From positions 68,968,108 through 69,032,107 of the forward strand of contig OX393577.1 in the NCBI GenBank assembly GCA_947652605.1: DNA of 64,000 nucleotides. The letters are read 5' to 3'. A program made the translations under genes and the position numbers. This DNA comes from Elmis aenea. Its lineage: Eukaryota; Arthropoda; Insecta; Coleoptera; Elmidae. How positions within the stretch are numbered: the stretch's first letter is position 1; every line of letters begins with the position of its first letter. Below are positions 30,317 to 45,788 of the stretch, piece after piece. The notes under the pieces are model-generated. The model was given only the letters and a program-made list of their open reading frames with translations. It had not been told where the DNA came from and searched no databases.

Positions 30317-33300
30317 TGTGCTGTAAATAATACATGTGTTCCTTGAGCGACTATTTATAAACAATTTTAATTATTGACTTGTATATCACAGAAAGAGTTT
30401 ACCCATCGCATCTTTACATGAAAAAAATTGTTTTGCATATGTCTTTCAATAAGCTGGTTTTAATTTTTAATAATTTCATAAAACGACCGTGCTGTAGATA
30501 ATACATGTGTTCCTTGAGCGACTATTTATATACAATTTTAATTATTGACTTGTATATCACAGAAAGAATTTACCCATCGCATCTTTACATGAAAAATATT
30601 GTTTTGCATATGTCTTTCAATAAGCTGGTTTTAATTTTTAATAATTTCATAAAAAGACCGTGCTGTAGATAATACATGTTGTGTTCCTTGAGCGTCTATT
30701 TATAAACAATTTTAATTATTGACTTGTATATCACAGAAAGAGTTTACCCATCGCATCTTTACATGAAAAAAATTGTTTTGCATATGTCTTTCAATAAGCT
30801 GGTTTTAATTTTTAATAATTTCATAAAACGACCGTGCTGTAGATAATACATGTGTTCCTTGAGCGACTATTTATAAACAATTTTAATTATTGACTTGTAT
30901 ATCACAGAAAGAGTTTACCCATCGCATCTTTACATGAAAAAAATTGTTTTGCATATGTCTTTCAATAAGCTGGTTTTAATTTTTAATAATTTCATAAAAC
31001 GACCGTGCTGTAGATAATACATGTGTTCCTTGAGCGACTATTTATATACAATTTTAATTATTGACTTGTATATCACAGAAAGAATTTACCCATCGCATCT
31101 TTACATGAAAAATATTGTTTTGCATATGTCTTTCAATAAGCTGGTTTTAATTTTTAATAATTTCATAAAAAGACCGTGCTGTAGATAATACATGTTGTGT
31201 TCCTTGAGCGTCTATTTATAAACAATTTTAATTATTGACTTGTATATCACAGAAAGAGTTTACCCATCGCATCTTTACATGAAAAAAATTGTTTTGCATA
31301 TGTCTTTCAATAAGCTGGTTTTAATTTTTAATAATTTCATAAAACGACCGTGCTGTAGATAATACATGTGTTCCTTGAGCGACTATTTATAAACAATTTT
31401 AATTATTGACTTGTATATCACAGAAAGAGTTTACCCATGGCATCTTTACAAGAAAAAAATTGTTTTGCATATGTCTTTCAATAAGCTGGTTTTAATTTTT
31501 AATAATTTCATAAAACGACCGTGCTGTAGATAATACATGTGTTCCTTGAGCGACTATTTATAAACAATTTTAATTATTGACTTGTATATCACAGGAAGAG
31601 TTTACCTACCCATCGCATCTTTACATGAAAAAAATTGTTTTGCATATGTCTTTCAATAAGCTGGTTTTAATTTTTAATAATTTCATAAAACGACCTTGCT
31701 GTAGATAATACATGTGTTCCTTGAGCGACTATTTATAAACAATTTTAATTATTGACTTGTATATCACAGGAAGAGTTTACCCATGGCATCTTTACATGAA
31801 AAAAATTGTTTTGCATATGTCTTTCAATAAGCTGGTTTTAATTTTTAATAATTTTATAAAACGACCGTGCTGTAGATAATACATGTGTTCCTTGAGCGAC
31901 TATTTATAAACAATTTTAATTATTGACTTGTATATCACAGAAAGAGTTTACCCATGGCATCTTTACATGAAAAAAATTGTTTTGCATATGTCTTTCAATA
32001 AGCTGGTTTTAATTTTTAATAATTTCATAAAACGACCGTGCTGTAGATAATACATGTGTTCCTTGAGCGACTATTTATAAACAATTTTAATTATAGACTT
32101 GTATATCACAGGAAGAGTTTACCCATGGCATCTTTACATGAAAAAAATTGTTTTGAATATGTCTTTCAATAAGCTGGTTTTAATTTTTAATAATTTCATA
32201 AAACGACCGTGCTGTAGATAATACATGTGTTCCTTGAGCGACTATTTATAAACAATTTTAATTATTAACTTGTATATCACAGAAAGAGTTTACCCATGGC
32301 ATCTTTACATGAAAAAAATGGTTTTGCATATGTCTTTCAATAAGCTGGTTTTAATTTTTAATAATTTCATAAAACGACCGTGCTGTAGATAATTCATGTG
32401 TTCCTTGAGCGACTATTTATAAACAATTTTAATTATTGACTTGTATATCACAGGAAGAGTTTACCCATGGCATCTTTACATGAAAAAAATTGTTTTGCAT
32501 ATGTCTTTCAATGAGCTGGTTTTAATTTTTAATAATTTCATAAAACGACCGTGCTGTAGATAATACATGTGTTCCTTGAGCGACTATTTATAAACAATTT
32601 TAATTATTAACTTGTATATCACAGAAAGAGTTTACCTATGGCATCTTTACATGAAAAAAATTGTTTTGCATATGTCTTTCAATAAGCTGGTTTTAATTTT
32701 TAATAATTTCATAAAACGACCGTGCTGTAGATAATTCATGTGTTCCTTGAGCGACTATTTATAAACAATTTTAATTATTGACTTGTATATCACAGGAAGA
32801 GTTTACCCATGGCATCTTTACATGAAAAAAATTGTTTTGCATATGTCTTTCAATAAGCTGGTTTTAATTTTTAATAATTTCATAAAACGACCGTGCTGTA
32901 GATAATACATGTGTTCCTTGAGCGACTATTTATAAACAATTTTAATTATTAACTTGTATATCACAGAAAGAGTTTACCCATGGCATCTTTACAAGAAAAA
33001 AATTGTTTTGCATATGTCTTTCAATAAGCTGGTTTTAATTTTTAATCATTTCATAAAACGACCGTGCTGTAGATAATACATGTGTTCCTTGAGCGACTAT
33101 TTATAAACAATTTTAATTATTGACTTGTATATCACAGAAAAAGTTTACCCATGGCATCTTTACATGAAAAAAATTTTTTTGCATATGTCTTTCAATAAGC
33201 TGGTTTTAATTTTTAATAATTTCATAAAACGACCTTGCTGTAGATAATACATGTGTTCCTTGAGCGACTATTTATAAACAATTTTAATTATTGACTTGTA

Positions 33301-35030
33301 TATCACAGGAAGAGTTTACCCATGGCATCTTTACATGAAAAAAATTGTTTTGCATATGTCTTTCAATAAGCTGGTTTTAATTTTTAATAATTTCATAAAA
33401 CGACCGTGCTGTAGATAATACATGTGTTCCTTGAGCGACTATTTATAAACAATTTTAATTATTGACTTGTATATCACAGAAAGAGTTTACCCATGGCATC
33501 TTTACATGAAAAAAACTGTTTTGCATATGTCTTTCAATAAGCTGGTTTTAATTTTTAATAATTTCATAAAACGACCGTGCTATAGATAATACATGTGTTC
33601 CTTGAGCGACTATTTATAAACAATTTCAATTATTGACTTGTATATCACAGAAAGAGTTTACCCATGGCATCTTTACATAAAAAAATTGTTTTGCATATGT
33701 CTTTCAATAAGCTGGTTTTAATTTTTAATAATTTCATAAAACAACCGTGCTGTAGATAATACATGTGTTCGTTGAGCGACTATTTATAAACAATTTTAAT
33801 TATTGACTTGTATATCACAGGAAGAGTTTACCCATGGCATCTTTACATGAAAAAAATTGTTTTGCATATGTCTTTCAATAAGCTGGTTTTAATTTTTAAT
33901 AATTTCATAAAACGACCATGCTGTAGATAATACATGTGTTCCTTGAGCGACTATTTATAAACAATTTTAATTATTAACTTGTCTATCACAGAAAGAGTTT
34001 ACCCATCGCATCTTTACAAGAAAAAAATTGTTTTGCATATATCTTTCAATAAGCTGGTTTTAATTTTTAATAATTTCATAAAACGACCGTGCTGTAGATA
34101 ATACATGTGTTCCTTGAGCGACTATTTATAAACAATTTTAATTATTAACTTGTATATCACAGAAAGAGTTTACCCATGGCATCTTTACAAGAAAAAAATT
34201 GTTTTGCATATGTCTTTCAATAAGCTGGTTTTAATTTTTAATAATTTCATAAAACGACCGTGCTGTAAATAATACATGTGTTCCTTGAACGACTATTTAT
34301 AAACAATTTTAATTATTGACTTGTATATCACAGGAAGAGTTTATCCGTCGCATCTTTACATGAAAAAAATTGTTTTGCATATGTCTTTCAATAAGCTGGT
34401 TTTAATTTTTAATAATTTCATAAAAGGACCTTGCTGTAGATAATACATGTGTTCCTTGAGCGACTATTTATAAACAATTTTAATTATTGACTTGTATATC
34501 ACAGGAAGAGATTATCCATCGCATCTTTACATGAAAAAAATTGTTTTGCATATGTCTTTCAATAAGCTGGTTTTAATTTTTAATAATTTCATAAAACGAC
34601 CTTGCTGTATATAATACATGTATTCCTTGAGCGACTATTTATAAACAATTTTAATTATTGACTTGTATATCACAGGAAGAGTTTACCCATGGCATCTTTA
34701 CATGAAAAAAATTGTTTTGCATATGTCTTTCAATAAGCTGGTTTTAATTTTTAATAATTTCATAAAACGACCGTGCTGTAGATAATACATGTGTTCCTTG
34801 AGCGACTATTTATAAACAATTTTAATTATTAACTTGTATATCACAGAAAGAGTTTACCCATGGCATCTTTACAAGAAAAAAATTGTTTTGCATATGTCTT
34901 TCAATAAGCTGGTTTTAATTTTTAATCATTTCATAAAACGACCGTGCTGTAGATAATACATGTGTTCCTTGAGCGACTATTTATAAACAATTTTAATTAT
35001 TGACTTGTATATCACAGAAAAAGTTTATCC
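30317..35030. repeat. Satellite block of type A monomers
   Basis: Type A is marked by CATAAAACGACCGTGCTGTAG, TATTTATAAAC, GACTTGTATATC, CAGAAAGAGTTTACCCAT and CAATAAGCTGG. Units near the left edge have CCCATCGCATC; from about 31435 on most have CCCATGGCATC, creating an NcoI site. The first kilobase is a trimer repeated at 516 bases. The last monomer is a hybrid: A on its left, B from about 35031. Confidence 0.95.
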
Positions 35031-38000
35031 ATCGCATCTTTACATGAATACAATTGTTTTGCATATGTCTTTCAATGAGCTGGTTTTAATTTTTAATAAT
35101 TTCCTAAAAATACCGTGCTTTAGTTAATACATATGTTCCTTGTGCGACTATTTCGAAACAATTTCAATTATTGATTTGTATATGACAGGAACAGTTTATC
35201 CATCGCCTCTTTACATGAATACAATTGTTTTGCATATGTCTTTCAATGAGCTGGTTTTAATTTTTAATAATTTCCTAAAAATACCGTGCTTTAGTTAATA
35301 CATATGTTCCTTGAGCGACTGTTTCTAAACAATTTTAATTATTGATTTGTATATCACAGAAACAGTTTATCCATCGCCTCTTTACAGGAATACAATTTTT
35401 TTGCATATGTCTTTCAATGAGCTGGTTTTAATTTTTAATAATTTCCTAAAAATACCGTGCATTAGTTAATACATATGTTCCTTGAGCGACTATTTCTGAA
35501 CAATTTTAATTATTGATTTGTATATCACAGGAACAGTTTATCCATCGCCTCTTTACATGAATACAATGGTTTTGCATATGTCTTTCAATGAGCTGGTTTT
35601 AATTTTTAATAATTTCCTAAAAATACCGTGCTTTAGTTAATACATATGTTCCTTGAGCGACTATTTCTAAACAATTTTAATTATTGATTTGTATATCACA
35701 GGAACAGTTTATTTATCGCCTCTTTACAGGAATACAATTGTTTTGCATATGTCTTTCAATGAGCTGGTTTTAATTTTTAATAATTTCCTAAAAATACCGT
35801 GCTTTAGTTAATACATATGTTCCTTGAGCGACTATTTCTAAACAATTTTAATTATTGATTTGTATATCACAGGAACAGTTTATCCATCGCCTCTTTACAG
35901 GAATACAATTGTTTTGCATATGTCTTTCAATGAGCTGGTTTTAATTTTTAATAATTTCCCAAAAATACCGTGCTTTAGTTAATACATATGTTCCTTGAGC
36001 GACTATTTCTAAACAATTTTAATTATTGATTTGTATATCACAGGAACAGTTTATCCATCGCCTCTTTACAGGAATACAATTGTTTTGCATATGTCTTTCA
36101 ATGAGCTGGTATTAATTTTTAATAATTTCCTAAAAATACCGTGCTTTAGTTAATACATATGTTCCTTGTGCGACTATTTCTAAACAATTTTAATTATTGA
36201 TTTGTATATCACAGGAACAGTTTATCCATCGCCTCTTTACATGAATACAATTGTTTTGCATATGTCTTTCAATGAGCTGGTTTTAATTTTTAATAATTTC
36301 CTAAAAATACCGTGCTTTAGTTAATACAAATGTTCCTTGAGCGACTATTTCTAAACAATTTTAATTATTGATTTGTATATCACAGGAACAGTTTATCCAT
36401 CGCCTCTTTACAGGAATACAATTGTTTTGCATATGTCTTTCAATGAGCTGGTTTTAATTTTTAATAATTTCCTAAAAATACCGTGCTTTAGTTAATACAT
36501 ATGTTCCTTGAGCGACTATTTCTAAACAATTTTAATTATTGATTTGTATATCACAGGAACAGTTTATCCATCGCCTCTTTACATGAATACAATTGTTTTG
36601 CATATGTCTTTCACTGAGCTGGTTTTAATTTTTAATAATTTCCTAAAAATACCGTGCATTAGTTAATACATATGTTCCTTGAGCGACTATTTCTGAACAA
36701 TTTTAATTATTGATTTGTATATCACAGGAACAGTTTATCCATCGCCTCTTTACATGAATACAATTGTTTTGCATATGTCTTTCAATGAGCTGGTTTTAAT
36801 TTTTAATAATTTCCTAAAAATACCGTGCTTTAGTTAATACATATGTTTCTTGAGCGACTATTTCTAAACAATTTTAATTATTGATTTGTATATGACAGGA
36901 ACAGTATATCCATCGCCTCTTTACATGAATACAATTGTTTTGCATATGTCTTTCAATGAGCTGGTTTTAATTTTTAATAATTTCCTAAAAATACCGTGCT
37001 TTAGTTAATACATATGTTCCTTGAGCGACTATTTCGAAACAATTTTAATTATTGATTTGTATATCACAGGAACAGTTTATTTATCGCCTCTTTACATGAA
37101 TACAATTGTTTTGCATATGTCTTTCAATGAGCTGGTTTTAATTTTTAATAATTTCCTAAAAATACCGTGCTTTAGTTAATACATATGTTCCTTGAGCGAC
37201 TATTTCGAAACAATTTTAATTATTGATTTGTATATCACAGGAACAGTTTATCCATCGCCTCTTTACATGAATACAATTGTTTTGCATATGTCTTTCAATG
37301 AGCTGGTTTTAATTTTTAATAATTTCCTAAAAATACCGTGCTTTAGTTAATACATATGTTCCTTGAGCGACTATTTCTAAACAATTTTAATTATTGATTT
37401 GTATATGACAGGAACAGTTTATCCAGTGCCTCTTTACATGAATACAATTGTTTTGCATATGTCTTTCAATGAGCTGGTTTTAATTTTTAATAATTTCCTA
37501 AAAATACCGTGCTTTAGTTAATACATATGTTCCTTGAGCGACTATTTCTAAACAATTTTAATTATTGATTTGTATATCACAGGAACAGTTTATCCATCGC
37601 CTCTTTACATGAATAAAATTGTTTTGCATATGTCTTTCAATGAGCTGGTTTTAATTTTTAATAATTTCCTAAAAATACCGTGCTTTAGTTAATACATATG
37701 TTCCTTGAGCGACTATTTCGAAACAATTTTAATTATTGATTTGTATATCACAGGAACAGTTTATCCATCGCCTCTTTACATGAATACAATTGTTTTGCAT
37801 ATGTCTTTTAATGAGCTGGTTTTAATTTTTAATAATTTCCTAAAAATACCGTGCTTTAGTTAATACATATGTTCCTTGAGCGACTATTTCTGAACAATTT
37901 TAATTATTGATTTGTATGTCACAGAAACAGTTTATCCATCGCCTCTTTACATGAATACAATTGTTTTCATATGTCTTTCAATGAGCTGGTTTTAATTTTT

Positions 38001-41000
38001 AATAATTTCCTAAAAATACCGTGCTTTAGTTAATACATATGTTCCTTGAGCGACTATTTCTAAACAATTTTAATTATTGATTTGTATATCACAGGAACAG
38101 TTTATCCATCGCCTCTTTACAGGAATACAATTGTTTTGCATATGTCTTTCAATGAGCTGGTTTTAATTTTTAATAATTTCCTAAAAATACCGTGCTTTAG
38201 TTAATACATATGTTCCTTGAGCGACTATTTCTAAACAATTTTAATTATTGATTTGTATATCACAGGAACAGTTTATCCATCGCCTCTTTACATGAATACA
38301 ATTGTTTTGCATATGTCTTTCAATGAGCTGGTTTTAATTTTTAATAATTTCCTAAAAATACCGTGCTTTAGTTAATACATATGTTCCTTGAGCGACTATT
38401 TCTAAACAATTTTAATTATTGATTTGTATATCACAGAAACAGTTTATCCATCGCCTCTTTACATGAATACAATTGTTTTGCATATGTCTTTCAATGAGCT
38501 GGCATTAATTTTTAATAATTTCCTAAAAATACCGTGCTTTAGTTAATACATATGTTCCTTGTGCGACTATTTCGAAACAATTTCAATTATTGATTTGTAT
38601 ATCACAGGAACAGTTTATCCATCGCCTCTTTACATGAATACAATTGTTTTGCATATGTCTTTCAATGAGCTGGTTTTAATTTTTAATAATTTCCTAAAAA
38701 TACCGTGCTTTAGTTAATACATATGTTCCTTGAGCGACTATTTTTAAACAATTTTAATTATTGATTTGTATATCACAGGAACAGTTTATCCATCGCCTCT
38801 TTACAGGAATACAATTTTTTTGCATATGTCTTTCAATAAGCTGGTTTTAATTTTTAATAATTTCCTAAAAATACCGTGCATTAGTTAATACATATGTTCC
38901 TTGAGCGACTCTTTCTAAACAATTTTAATTATTGATTTGTATATCACAGGAACAGTTTATCCATCGCCTTTTTACAGGAATACAATTGTTTTGCATATGT
39001 CTTTCAATGAGCTGGTTTTAATTTTTAATAATTTCCTAAAAATACCGTGCTTTAGTTAATACATATGTTCCTTGAGCGACTATTTCTAAACAATTTTAAT
39101 TATTGATTTGTATATCACAGGAACAGTTTATCCATCGCCTCTTTACAGGAATACAATTGTTTTGCATATGTCTTTCAATGAGCTGGTTTTAATTTTTAAT
39201 AATTTCCTAAAAATACCATGCTTTAGTTAATACATATGTTCCTTGAGCGACTATTTCTAAACAATTTTAATTATTGATTTGTATATCACAGGAACAGTTT
39301 ATCCATCGCCTCTTTACAGGAATACAATTGTTTTGCATATGTCTTTCAATGAGCTGGTTTTAATTTTTAATAATTTCCTAAAAATACCGTGCTTTAGTTA
39401 ATACATATGTTCCTTGAGCGACTATTTCTAAACAATTTTAATTATTGATTTGTATATCACAGGAACAGTTTATCCATCGCCTCTTTACATGAATACAATT
39501 GTTTTGCATATGTCTTTCAATAAGCTGGTTTTAATTTTTAATAATTTCCTAAAAATACCGTGCTTTAGTTAATACATATGTTCCTTGTGCGACTATTTCG
39601 AAACAATTTCAATTATTGATTTGTATATGACAGGAACAGTTTATCCATCGCCTCTTTACATGAATACAATTGTTTTGCATATGTCTTTCAATGAGCTGGT
39701 TTTAATTTTTAATAATTTCCTAAAAATACCGTGCTTTAGTTAATACATATGTTCCTTGAGCGACTATTTCTAAACAATTTTAATTATTGATTTGTATATC
39801 ACAGGAACAGTTTATCCATCGCCTCTTTACAGGAATACAATTTTTTTGCATATGTCTTTCAATGAGCTGGTTTTAATTTTTAATAATTTCCTAAAAATAC
39901 CATGCATTAGTTAATACATATGTTCCTTGAGCGACTATTTCTGAACAATTTTAATTATTGATTTGTATATCACAGGAACAGTTTATCCATCGCCTCTTTA
40001 CATGAATACAATGGTTTTGCATATGTCTTTCAATGAGCTGGTTTTAATTTTTAATAATTTCCTAAAAATACCGTGCTTTAGTTAATACATATGTTCCTTG
40101 AGCGACTATTTCGAAACAATTTTAATTATTGATTTGTATATCACAGGAACAGTTTATCCATCGCCTCTTTACATGAATACAATTGTTTTGCATATGTCTT
40201 TTAATGAGCTGGTTTTAATTTTTAATAATTTCCTAAAAATACCGTGCTTTAGTTAATACATATGTTCCTTGAGCGACTATTTCTAAACAATTTTAATTAT
40301 TGATTTGTATATCACAGGAACAGTTTATCCATCGCCTCTTTACAGGAATACAATTGTTTTGCATATGTCTTTCAATGAGCTGGTTTTAATTTTTAATAAT
40401 TTCCTAAAAATACCGTGCATTAGTTAATACATATGTTCTTTGAGCGACTATTTCTGAACAATTTTAATTATTGATTTGTATGTATATCACAGGAACAGTT
40501 TATCCATCGCCTCTTTACATGAATACAATTGTTTTGCATATGTCTTTCAATGAGCTGGTTTTAATTTTTAATAATTTCCTAAAAATACCGTGCTTTAGTT
40601 AATACATATGTTCCTTGAGCGACTGTTTCTAAACAATTTTAATTATTGATTTGTATATCACAGAAACAGTTTATCCATCGCCTCTTTACAGGAATACAAT
40701 TTTTTTGCATATGTCTTTCAATGAGCTGGTTTTAATTTTTAATAATTTCCTAAAAATACCGTGCATTAGTTAATACATATGTTCCTTGAGCGACTATTTC
40801 TGAACAATTTTAATTATTGATTTGTATATCACAGGAACAGTTTATCCATCGCCTCTTTACATGAATACAATGGTTTTGCATATGTCTTTCAATGAGCTGG
40901 TTTTAATTTTTAATAATTTCCTAAAAATACCGTGCTTTAGTTAATACATATGTTCCTTGAGCGACTATTTCTAAACAATTTTAATTATTGATTTGTATAT

Positions 41001-44000
41001 CACAGGAACAGTTTATTTATCGCCTCTTTACAGGAATACAATTGTTTTGCATATGTCTTTCAATGAGCTGGTTTTAATTTTTAATAATTTCCTAAAAATA
41101 CCGTGCTTTAGTTAATACATATGTTCCTTGAGCGACTATTTCTAAACAATTTTAATTATTGATTTGTATATCACAGGAACAGTTTATCCATCGCCTCTTT
41201 ACAGGAATACAATTGTTTTGCATATGTCTTTCAATGAGCTGGTTTTAATTTTTAATAATTTCCCAAAAATACCGTGCTTTAGTTAATACATATGTTCCTT
41301 GAGCGACTATTTCTAAACAATTTTAATTATTGATTTGTATATCACAGGAACAGTTTATCCATCGCCTCTTTACAGGAATACAATTGTTTTGCATATGTCT
41401 TTCAATGAGCTGGTATTAATTTTTAATAATTTCCTAAAAATACCGTGCTTTAGTTAATACATATGTTCCTTGTGCGACTATTTCTAAACAATTTTAATTA
41501 TTGATTTGTATATCACAGGAACAGTTTATCCATCGCCTCTTTACATGAATACAATTGTTTTGCATATGTCTTTCAATGAGCTGGTTTTAATTTTTAATAA
41601 TTTCCTAAAAATACCGTGCTTTAGTTAATACAAATGTTCCTTGAGCGACTATTTCTAAACAATTTTAATTATTGATTTGTATATCACAGGAACAGTTTAT
41701 CCATCGCCTCTTTACAGGAATACAATTGTTTTGCATATGTCTTTCAATGAGCTGGTTTTAATTTTTAATAATTTCCTAAAAATACCGTGCTTTAGTTAAT
41801 ACATATGTTCCTTGAGCGACTATTTCTAAACAATTTTAATTATTGATTTGTATATCACAGGAACAGTTTATCCATCGCCTCTTTACATGAATACAATTGT
41901 TTTGCATATGTCTTTCACTGAGCTGGTTTTAATTTTTAATAATTTCCTAAAAATACCGTGCATTAGTTAATACATATGTTCCTTGAGCGACTATTTCTGA
42001 ACAATTTTAATTATTGATTTGTATATCACAGGAACAGTTTATCCATCGCCTCTTTACATGAATACAATTGTTTTGCATATGTCTTTCAATGAGCTGGTTT
42101 TAATTTTTAATAATTTCCTAAAAATACCGTGCTTTAGTTAATACATATGTTCCTTGAGCGACTGTTTCTAAACAATTTTAATTATTGATTTGTATATCAC
42201 AGAAACAGTTTATCCATCGCCTCTTTACAGGAATACAATTTTTTTGCATATGTCTTTCAATGAGCTGGTTTTAATTTTTAATAATTTCCTAAAAATACCG
42301 TGCATTAGTTAATACATATGTTCCTTGAGCGACTATTTCTGAACAATTTTAATTATTGATTTGTATATCACAGGAACAGTTTATCCATCGCCTCTTTACA
42401 TGAATACAATGGTTTTGCATATGTCTTTCAATGAGCTGGTTTTAATTTTTAATAATTTCCTAAAAATACCGTGCTTTAGTTAATACATATGTTCCTTGAG
42501 CGACTATTTCTAAACAATTTTAATTATTGATTTGTATATCACAGGAACAGTTTATTTATCGCCTCTTTACAGGAATACAATTGTTTTGCATATGTCTTTC
42601 AATGAGCTGGTTTTAATTTTTAATAATTTCCTAAAAATACCGTGCTTTAGTTAATACATATGTTCCTTGAGCGACTATTTCTAAACAATTTTAATTATTG
42701 ATTTGTATATCACAGGAACAGTTTATCCATCGCCTCTTTACAGGAATACAATTGTTTTGCATATGTCTTTCAATGAGCTGGTTTTAATTTTTAATAATTT
42801 CCCAAAAATACCGTGCTTTAGTTAATACATATGTTCCTTGAGCGACTATTTCTAAACAATTTTAATTATTGATTTGTATATCACAGGAACAGTTTATCCA
42901 TCGCCTCTTTACAGGAATACAATTGTTTTGCATATGTCTTTCAATGAGCTGGTATTAATTTTTAATAATTTCCTAAAAATACCGTGCTTTAGTTAATACA
43001 TATGTTCCTTGTGCGACTATTTCTAAACAATTTTAATTATTGATTTGTATATCACAGGAACAGTTTATCCATCGCCTCTTTACATGAATACAATTGTTTT
43101 GCATATGTCTTTCAATGAGCTGGTTTTAATTTTTAATAATTTCCTAAAAATACCGTGCTTTAGTTAATACAAATGTTCCTTGAGCGACTATTTCTAAACA
43201 ATTTTAATTATTGATTTGTATATCACAGGAACAGTTTATCCATCGCCTCTTTACAGGAATACAATTGTTTTGCATATGTCTTTCAATGAGCTGGTTTTAA
43301 TTTTTAATAATTTCCTAAAAATACCGTGCTTTAGTTAATACATATGTTCCTTGAGCGACTATTTCTAAACAATTTTAATTATTGATTTGTATATCACAGG
43401 AACAGTTTATCCATCGCCTCTTTACATGAATACAATTGTTTTGCATATGTCTTTCACTGAGCTGGTTTTAATTTTTAATAATTTCCTAAAAATACCGTGC
43501 ATTAGTTAATACATATGTTCCTTGAGCGACTATTTCTGAACAATTTTAATTATTGATTTGTATATCACAGGAACAGTTTATCCATCGCCTCTTTACATGA
43601 ATACAATTGTTTTGCATATGTCTTTCAATGAGCTGGTTTTAATTTTTAATAATTTCCTAAAAATACCGTGCTTTAGTTAATACATATGTTTCTTGAGCGA
43701 CTATTTCTAAACAATTTTAATTATTGATTTGTATATGACAGGAACAGTATATCCATCGCCTCTTTACATGAATACAATTGTTTTGCATATGTCTTTCAAT
43801 GAGCTGGTTTTAATTTTTAATAATTTCCTAAAAATACCGTGCTTTAGTTAATACATATGTTCCTTGAGCGACTATTTCGAAACAATTTTAATTATTGATT
43901 TGTATATCACAGGAACAGTTTATTTATCGCCTCTTTACATGAATACAATTGTTTTGCATATGTCTTTCAATGAGCTGGTTTTAATTTTTAATAATTTCCT

Positions 44001-45788
44001 AAAAATACCGTGCTTTAGTTAATACATATGTTCCTTGAGCGACTATTTCGAAACAATTTTAATTATTGATTTGTATATCACAGGAACAGTTTATCCATCG
44101 CCTCTTTACATGAATACAATTGTTTTGCATATGTCTTTCAATGAGCTGGTTTTAATTTTTAATAATTTCCTAAAAATACCGTGCTTTAGTTAATACATAT
44201 GTTCCTTGAGCGACTATTTCTAAACAATTTTAATTATTGATTTGTATATGACAGGAACAGTTTATCCAGTGCCTCTTTACATGAATACAATTGTTTTGCA
44301 TATGTCTTTCAATGAGCTGGTTTTAATTTTTAATAATTTCCTAAAAATACCGTGCTTTAGTTAATACATATGTTCCTTGAGCGACTATTTCTAAACAATT
44401 TTAATTATTGATTTGTATATCACAGGAACAGTTTATCCATCGCCTCTTTACATGAATAAAATTGTTTTGCATATGTCTTTCAATGAGCTGGTTTTAATTT
44501 TTAATAATTTCCTAAAAATACCGTGCTTTAGTTAATACATATGTTCCTTGAGCGACTATTTCGAAACAATTTTAATTATTGATTTGTATATCACAGGAAC
44601 AGTTTATCCATCGCCTCTTTACATGAATACAATTGTTTTGCATATGTCTTTTAATGAGCTGGTTTTAATTTTTAATAATTTCCTAAAAATACCGTGCTTT
44701 AGTTAATACATATGTTCCTTGAGCGACTATTTCTGAACAATTTTAATTATTGATTTGTATGTCACAGAAACAGTTTATCCATCGCCTCTTTACATGAATA
44801 CAATTGTTTTCATATGTCTTTCAATGAGCTGGTTTTAATTTTTAATAATTTCCTAAAAATACCGTGCTTTAGTTAATACATATGTTCCTTGAGCGACTAT
44901 TTCTAAACAATTTTAATTATTGATTTGTATATCACAGGAACAGTTTATCCATCGCCTCTTTACAGGAATACAATTGTTTTGCATATGTCTTTCAATGAGC
45001 TGGTTTTAATTTTTAATAATTTCCTAAAAATACCGTGCTTTAGTTAATACATATGTTCCTTGAGCGACTATTTCTAAACAATTTTAATTATTGATTTGTA
45101 TATCACAGGAACAGTTTATCCATCGCCTCTTTACATGAATACAATTGTTTTGCATATGTCTTTCAATGAGCTGGTTTTAATTTTTAATAATTTCCTAAAA
45201 ATACCGTGCTTTAGTTAATACATATGTTCCTTGAGCGACTATTTCTAAACAATTTTAATTATTGATTTGTATATCACAGAAACAGTTTATCCATCGCCTC
45301 TTTACATGAATACAATTGTTTTGCATATGTCTTTCAATGAGCTGGCATTAATTTTTAATAATTTCCTAAAAATACCGTGCTTTAGTTAATACATATGTTC
45401 CTTGTGCGACTATTTCGAAACAATTTCAATTATTGATTTGTATATCACAGGAACAGTTTATCCATCGCCTCTTTACATGAATACAATTGTTTTGCATATG
45501 TCTTTCAATGAGCTGGTTTTAATTTTTAATAATTTCCTAAAAATACCGTGCTTTAGTTAATACATATGTTCCTTGAGCGACTATTTTTAAACAATTTTAA
45601 TTATTGATTTGTATATCACAGGAACAGTTTATCCATCGCCTCTTTACAGGAATACAATTTTTTTGCATATGTCTTTCAATAAGCTGGTTTTAATTTTTAA
45701 TAATTTCCTAAAAATACCGTGCATTAGTTAATACATATGTTCCTTGAGCGACTCTTTCTAAACAATTTTAATTATTGATTTGTATATC
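33477..45788. repeat. Higher-order unit 1 (72 monomers, 12,312 bases)
   Basis: A segment of A monomers followed by B monomers, which is repeated as unit 2 (45789-58442). It lacks the two-monomer duplication found in unit 2, hence 342 bases shorter. Confidence 0.85.
35031..45788. repeat. Satellite block of type B monomers, first
   Basis: Type B is marked by CCTAAAAATACCGTGCTTTAG, TACATATGTTCC, TATTTCTAAAC, GATTTGTATATC, CAGGAACAGTTTATCCATCG, GGAATACAATTG and CAATGAGCTGG. A 9-monomer segment (1539 bases) is duplicated in tandem here: the private TTTCACTGAG variant lies at about 41915 and 43454. The block ends inside a monomer, right after TGTATATCACAG. Confidence 0.95.
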
